A DNA stretch of 16,295 nucleotides, taken from assembly GCA_027016355.1 (NCBI GenBank), contig JALWAF010000009.1:1-16295 (forward strand), given 5' to 3'. The notes beneath the pieces were generated by a model, which searched no databases, was not told the origin of the DNA, and saw nothing but the letters and a program-made list of their open reading frames with translations. The DNA comes from Candidatus Moraniibacteriota bacterium (GTDB lineage: Bacteria > Patescibacteriota > Minisyncoccia > Moranbacterales > GCA-2747515). Positions 14,650 to 16,295 of this stretch are shown here, one piece after another. Numbering within the stretch: the first letter of the stretch is position 1; every line of letters begins with the position of its first letter. The position numbers and the translations under genes were made by a program.

Positions 14650-15267
14650 ATGAAAAAAATTATAGTAGGAATGAGTGTAATTATATTTTCACTGTCAACA
14701 ACTAGTATAACATTTGCTGCAGTGGATACGGACGGGGTTAATCTTTCAGCAACAATCGGTGAAAGCATGACGCTTGCTTGTGGTGCTGATGTAGATATTG
14801 ATGGAGGTGGTAGCGTAACAGCAGGTACTCCAGAATCGAATTCTACAACATGTACTGTTACAACAAATGATAATGATGGATATAATTTGCAAATTGCAGA
14901 TGATAATGCTGGAAGTGATGCATTGGTCAATGGATCAAATACAATTACTGATAAAACAGCTTGGGATCCAACTGCAGCAGCTGGAAATGGTAATGCAGTG
15001 GCTTGGTCAGGTACAGGGCTAGGGTTTAGTGTATATGCTTCAACAGCAACAAAAAATACTACGTGGTGGGGAACTGGATCAGCGTGTCATGATGCAAATA
15101 ATAAGTATGCAGGATTACCAGATAGTGCTACAAATATCATGGAGCACACCGCATACTCAAGTAGTAGCACCACAACAAGTATTTGTTATCGAGTAGATGT
15201 GCCTGCAACACAGGCTTCAGGTGAATATTCTGGTTCAGTTACATACACTGCAACAGGTCGTCCATAA
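14650..15267 (+). CDS. Secreted WxL-like surface protein C (four conserved cysteines)
   Basis: A 205-aa protein with a signal peptide (1-24, cleavage after TFAA). Mature segments are SVTAGTPE (55-62), CTVTTNDNDGYNLQI (68-82), WSGTGLGFSV (119-128), NKYAGLPDSATNIM (151-164) and the end VPATQASGEYSGSVTYTATGRP, where the domain and the protein finish together as in WxL proteins. YNL (78-80) and TYTA (198-201) take the place of the two WxL motifs. Cysteines 44, 68, 146 and 179 match those of protein B, its closest relative here. The full partner-type gene follows 148 bases later, repeating the order seen with B and the truncated copy. Envelope location is well supported; wall binding is inferred. 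No Shine-Dalgarno sequence precedes the ATG (GACAAAAAT). Confidence 0.73.
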   Translation: MKKIIVGMSVIIFSLSTTSITFAAVDTDGVNLSATIGESMTLACGADVDIDGGGSVTAGTPESNSTTCTVTTNDNDGYNLQIADDNAGSDALVNGSNTITDKTAWDPTAAAGNGNAVAWSGTGLGFSVYASTATKNTTWWGTGSACHDANNKYAGLPDSATNIMEHTAYSSSSTTTSICYRVDVPATQASGEYSGSVTYTATGRP

Positions 15268-15346
15268 TCTAGACACGTTTTTATTCTTTGAAATTTTTTA
15301 GATAAAATTTTAAATAAACATTACAAAAGAAAATGAGATATTACTT

Positions 15347-15374
15347 TTGAATACATGTATGTGATGAGTATAAT
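15347..15374 (+). promoter_or_regulatory. Promoter of the intact partner gene
   Basis: TTGAAT (15347-15352), a 16-base spacer and TATAAT (15369-15374) lie 41 bases before the ATG at 15416. Confidence 0.6.
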
Positions 15375-15415
15375 ATATTCTAGTTGTACATGTTTTTCTT
15401 TTTTAAATTTTGAAA

Positions 15416-16295
15416 ATGCAACAAAATAAGTATAAAAAAATAAAACAGGGTATTCAAGGATTTTTAGTATTATTAGTCGTATTTTCCTGGAGTAGTGTGC
15501 AAGCAGAATCAACTCCAGAGACTGGTGTACAGATTTCTCCAATTCGTTTTGATTTACAAATGAAAGAAGGAGAACAAAAAAATGAAGAAATTGTTGTGCA
15601 TAATTTTTCTAATGTTCCACATGATGTAGAAGTGCAGGTAGAAGATTTTTTTGTATCAAATGATAGCCAGCAGGCAAATTTTTTTGTACCAGATAAAAAT
15701 CATCCACTCAAAGCTTATGATGTAATTGATTGGATTGATGTGCCAGAGGATTTTACACTTGCACCAGGTGAAACAAAGAGGCTTACAATTGTAGTTAATG
15801 TCCCTAAAGATCAACCGACCAATGGTTATTATGGAAGTATTTTTTTTAAAACAAAAGCTAATAATGTAGCAGAAAATGACAATATTGATGGTGTAAAATT
15901 AGATGTTAATTATCGTGTTGGTGTATTGATGACAATTGCAGTGCAAGGTGATGAGAAAATGAAAATTGATGGGAGTGTTGAGGATTTTGGAGTGTCAAAA
16001 AAAATTTTTTGGGAAAGTCCAATAATAATTTTTGCAAAATTAAAAAGCGATGGCAATGTACATTATAAAGCTGGTGGTAAAGTGGAAATAAGGAAATTTG
16101 GTAAGCGATTTGCAGTAATAAAGGTGGATGATAGGATAATGTATCCAGGTAGAGAGCGGACTTTTCGAGAACAAGTGATGTTTGGCATGTGGGATTATGG
16201 AATATATATCGCTAAATTGGCTATGCAATCAGAGGATGGAAGCATTCCTTTTAAAAATAAAGAAATAAACTTTTTTGTCATTCCATCGAAACCGA
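15416..16295 (+). CDS. WxL-interacting-protein-like (DUF916-type) envelope protein, 3' end outside the window
   Basis: The frame is open from ATG 15416 to the window edge (293 codons seen). A signal peptide spans 1-30 (basic QNKYKKIK, hydrophobic FLVLLVVFSW, then VQA). The first beta domain (about 36-130) has SPIRFDLQMKEGEQKNEEI, typical of the N-terminal strand pair of DUF916/WxLIP proteins. A second follows, with LAPGETKRLTIVVNVP, DQPTNGYYGSIFF (132-144) and MKIDG (182-186). FFVIPSKP at the edge corresponds to the point just before the membrane helix of the truncated copy at 13789, so one helix and a basic tail probably follow. In Gram-positive bacteria such proteins are membrane-anchored partners that bind WxL proteins and peptidoglycan. 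The nearby WxL-like genes fit that role. The family match is by eye. Confidence 0.75.
   Translation, partial: MQQNKYKKIKQGIQGFLVLLVVFSWSSVQAESTPETGVQISPIRFDLQMKEGEQKNEEIVVHNFSNVPHDVEVQVEDFFVSNDSQQANFFVPDKNHPLKAYDVIDWIDVPEDFTLAPGETKRLTIVVNVPKDQPTNGYYGSIFFKTKANNVAENDNIDGVKLDVNYRVGVLMTIAVQGDEKMKIDGSVEDFGVSKKIFWESPIIIFAKLKSDGNVHYKAGGKVEIRKFGKRFAVIKVDDRIMYPGRERTFREQVMFGMWDYGIYIAKLAMQSEDGSIPFKNKEINFFVIPSKP

Overview
The window is AT-rich bacterial DNA that looks like a member of the Patescibacteria (Candidate Phyla Radiation). The evidence is a 23S rRNA gene broken up by several insertions with homing-endonuclease ORFs, large Cys-rich exported proteins with W.W.C repeats, very short AT-rich 5' leaders on the envelope genes, and a Gram-positive-like set of small secreted beta proteins beside membrane-anchored partners. 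The exact lineage cannot be read from the sequence.

Layout. (1) 1-3400: the 3' end of one Cys-rich exported protein gene, then a complete 1038-codon paralogue. The last 123 coding bases plus the terminator of the two copies align without gaps at 92% identity (period 3223). (2) 3414-5463: a small operon with a good promoter and Shine-Dalgarno sites: a 57-aa Cys-rich protein, pyrE and pyrF (the last two steps of UMP synthesis), then a strong terminator. (3) 5534-10735: a 23S-5S transcription unit with its own promoters and a 23S processing stem, but no 16S gene or tRNA upstream. The 23S gene spans about 4.25 kb because of four insertions: a GIY-YIG ORF forming the loop of a hairpin in helix 25, an ORF-less AT-rich insert in helix 45, a long structured arm in domain V, and a group I intron at E. 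coli position 2593 carrying an I-CreI-like LAGLIDADG endonuclease. (4) 10787-11986: an MFS permease. (5) 12059-16295: an envelope cluster of three small secreted WxL-like proteins in which the W of both WxL motifs is Y, alternating with two WxL-interacting-protein-like (DUF916-type) genes. The first partner gene has lost its 5' end; the second runs off the window.

The most interesting parts are the Y-for-W WxL-like module with its repeated two-gene layout, and the 23S gene, which combines RNase III-type intervening sequences at the two classical positions (H25, H45) with a self-splicing-type intron at the I-CreI site.
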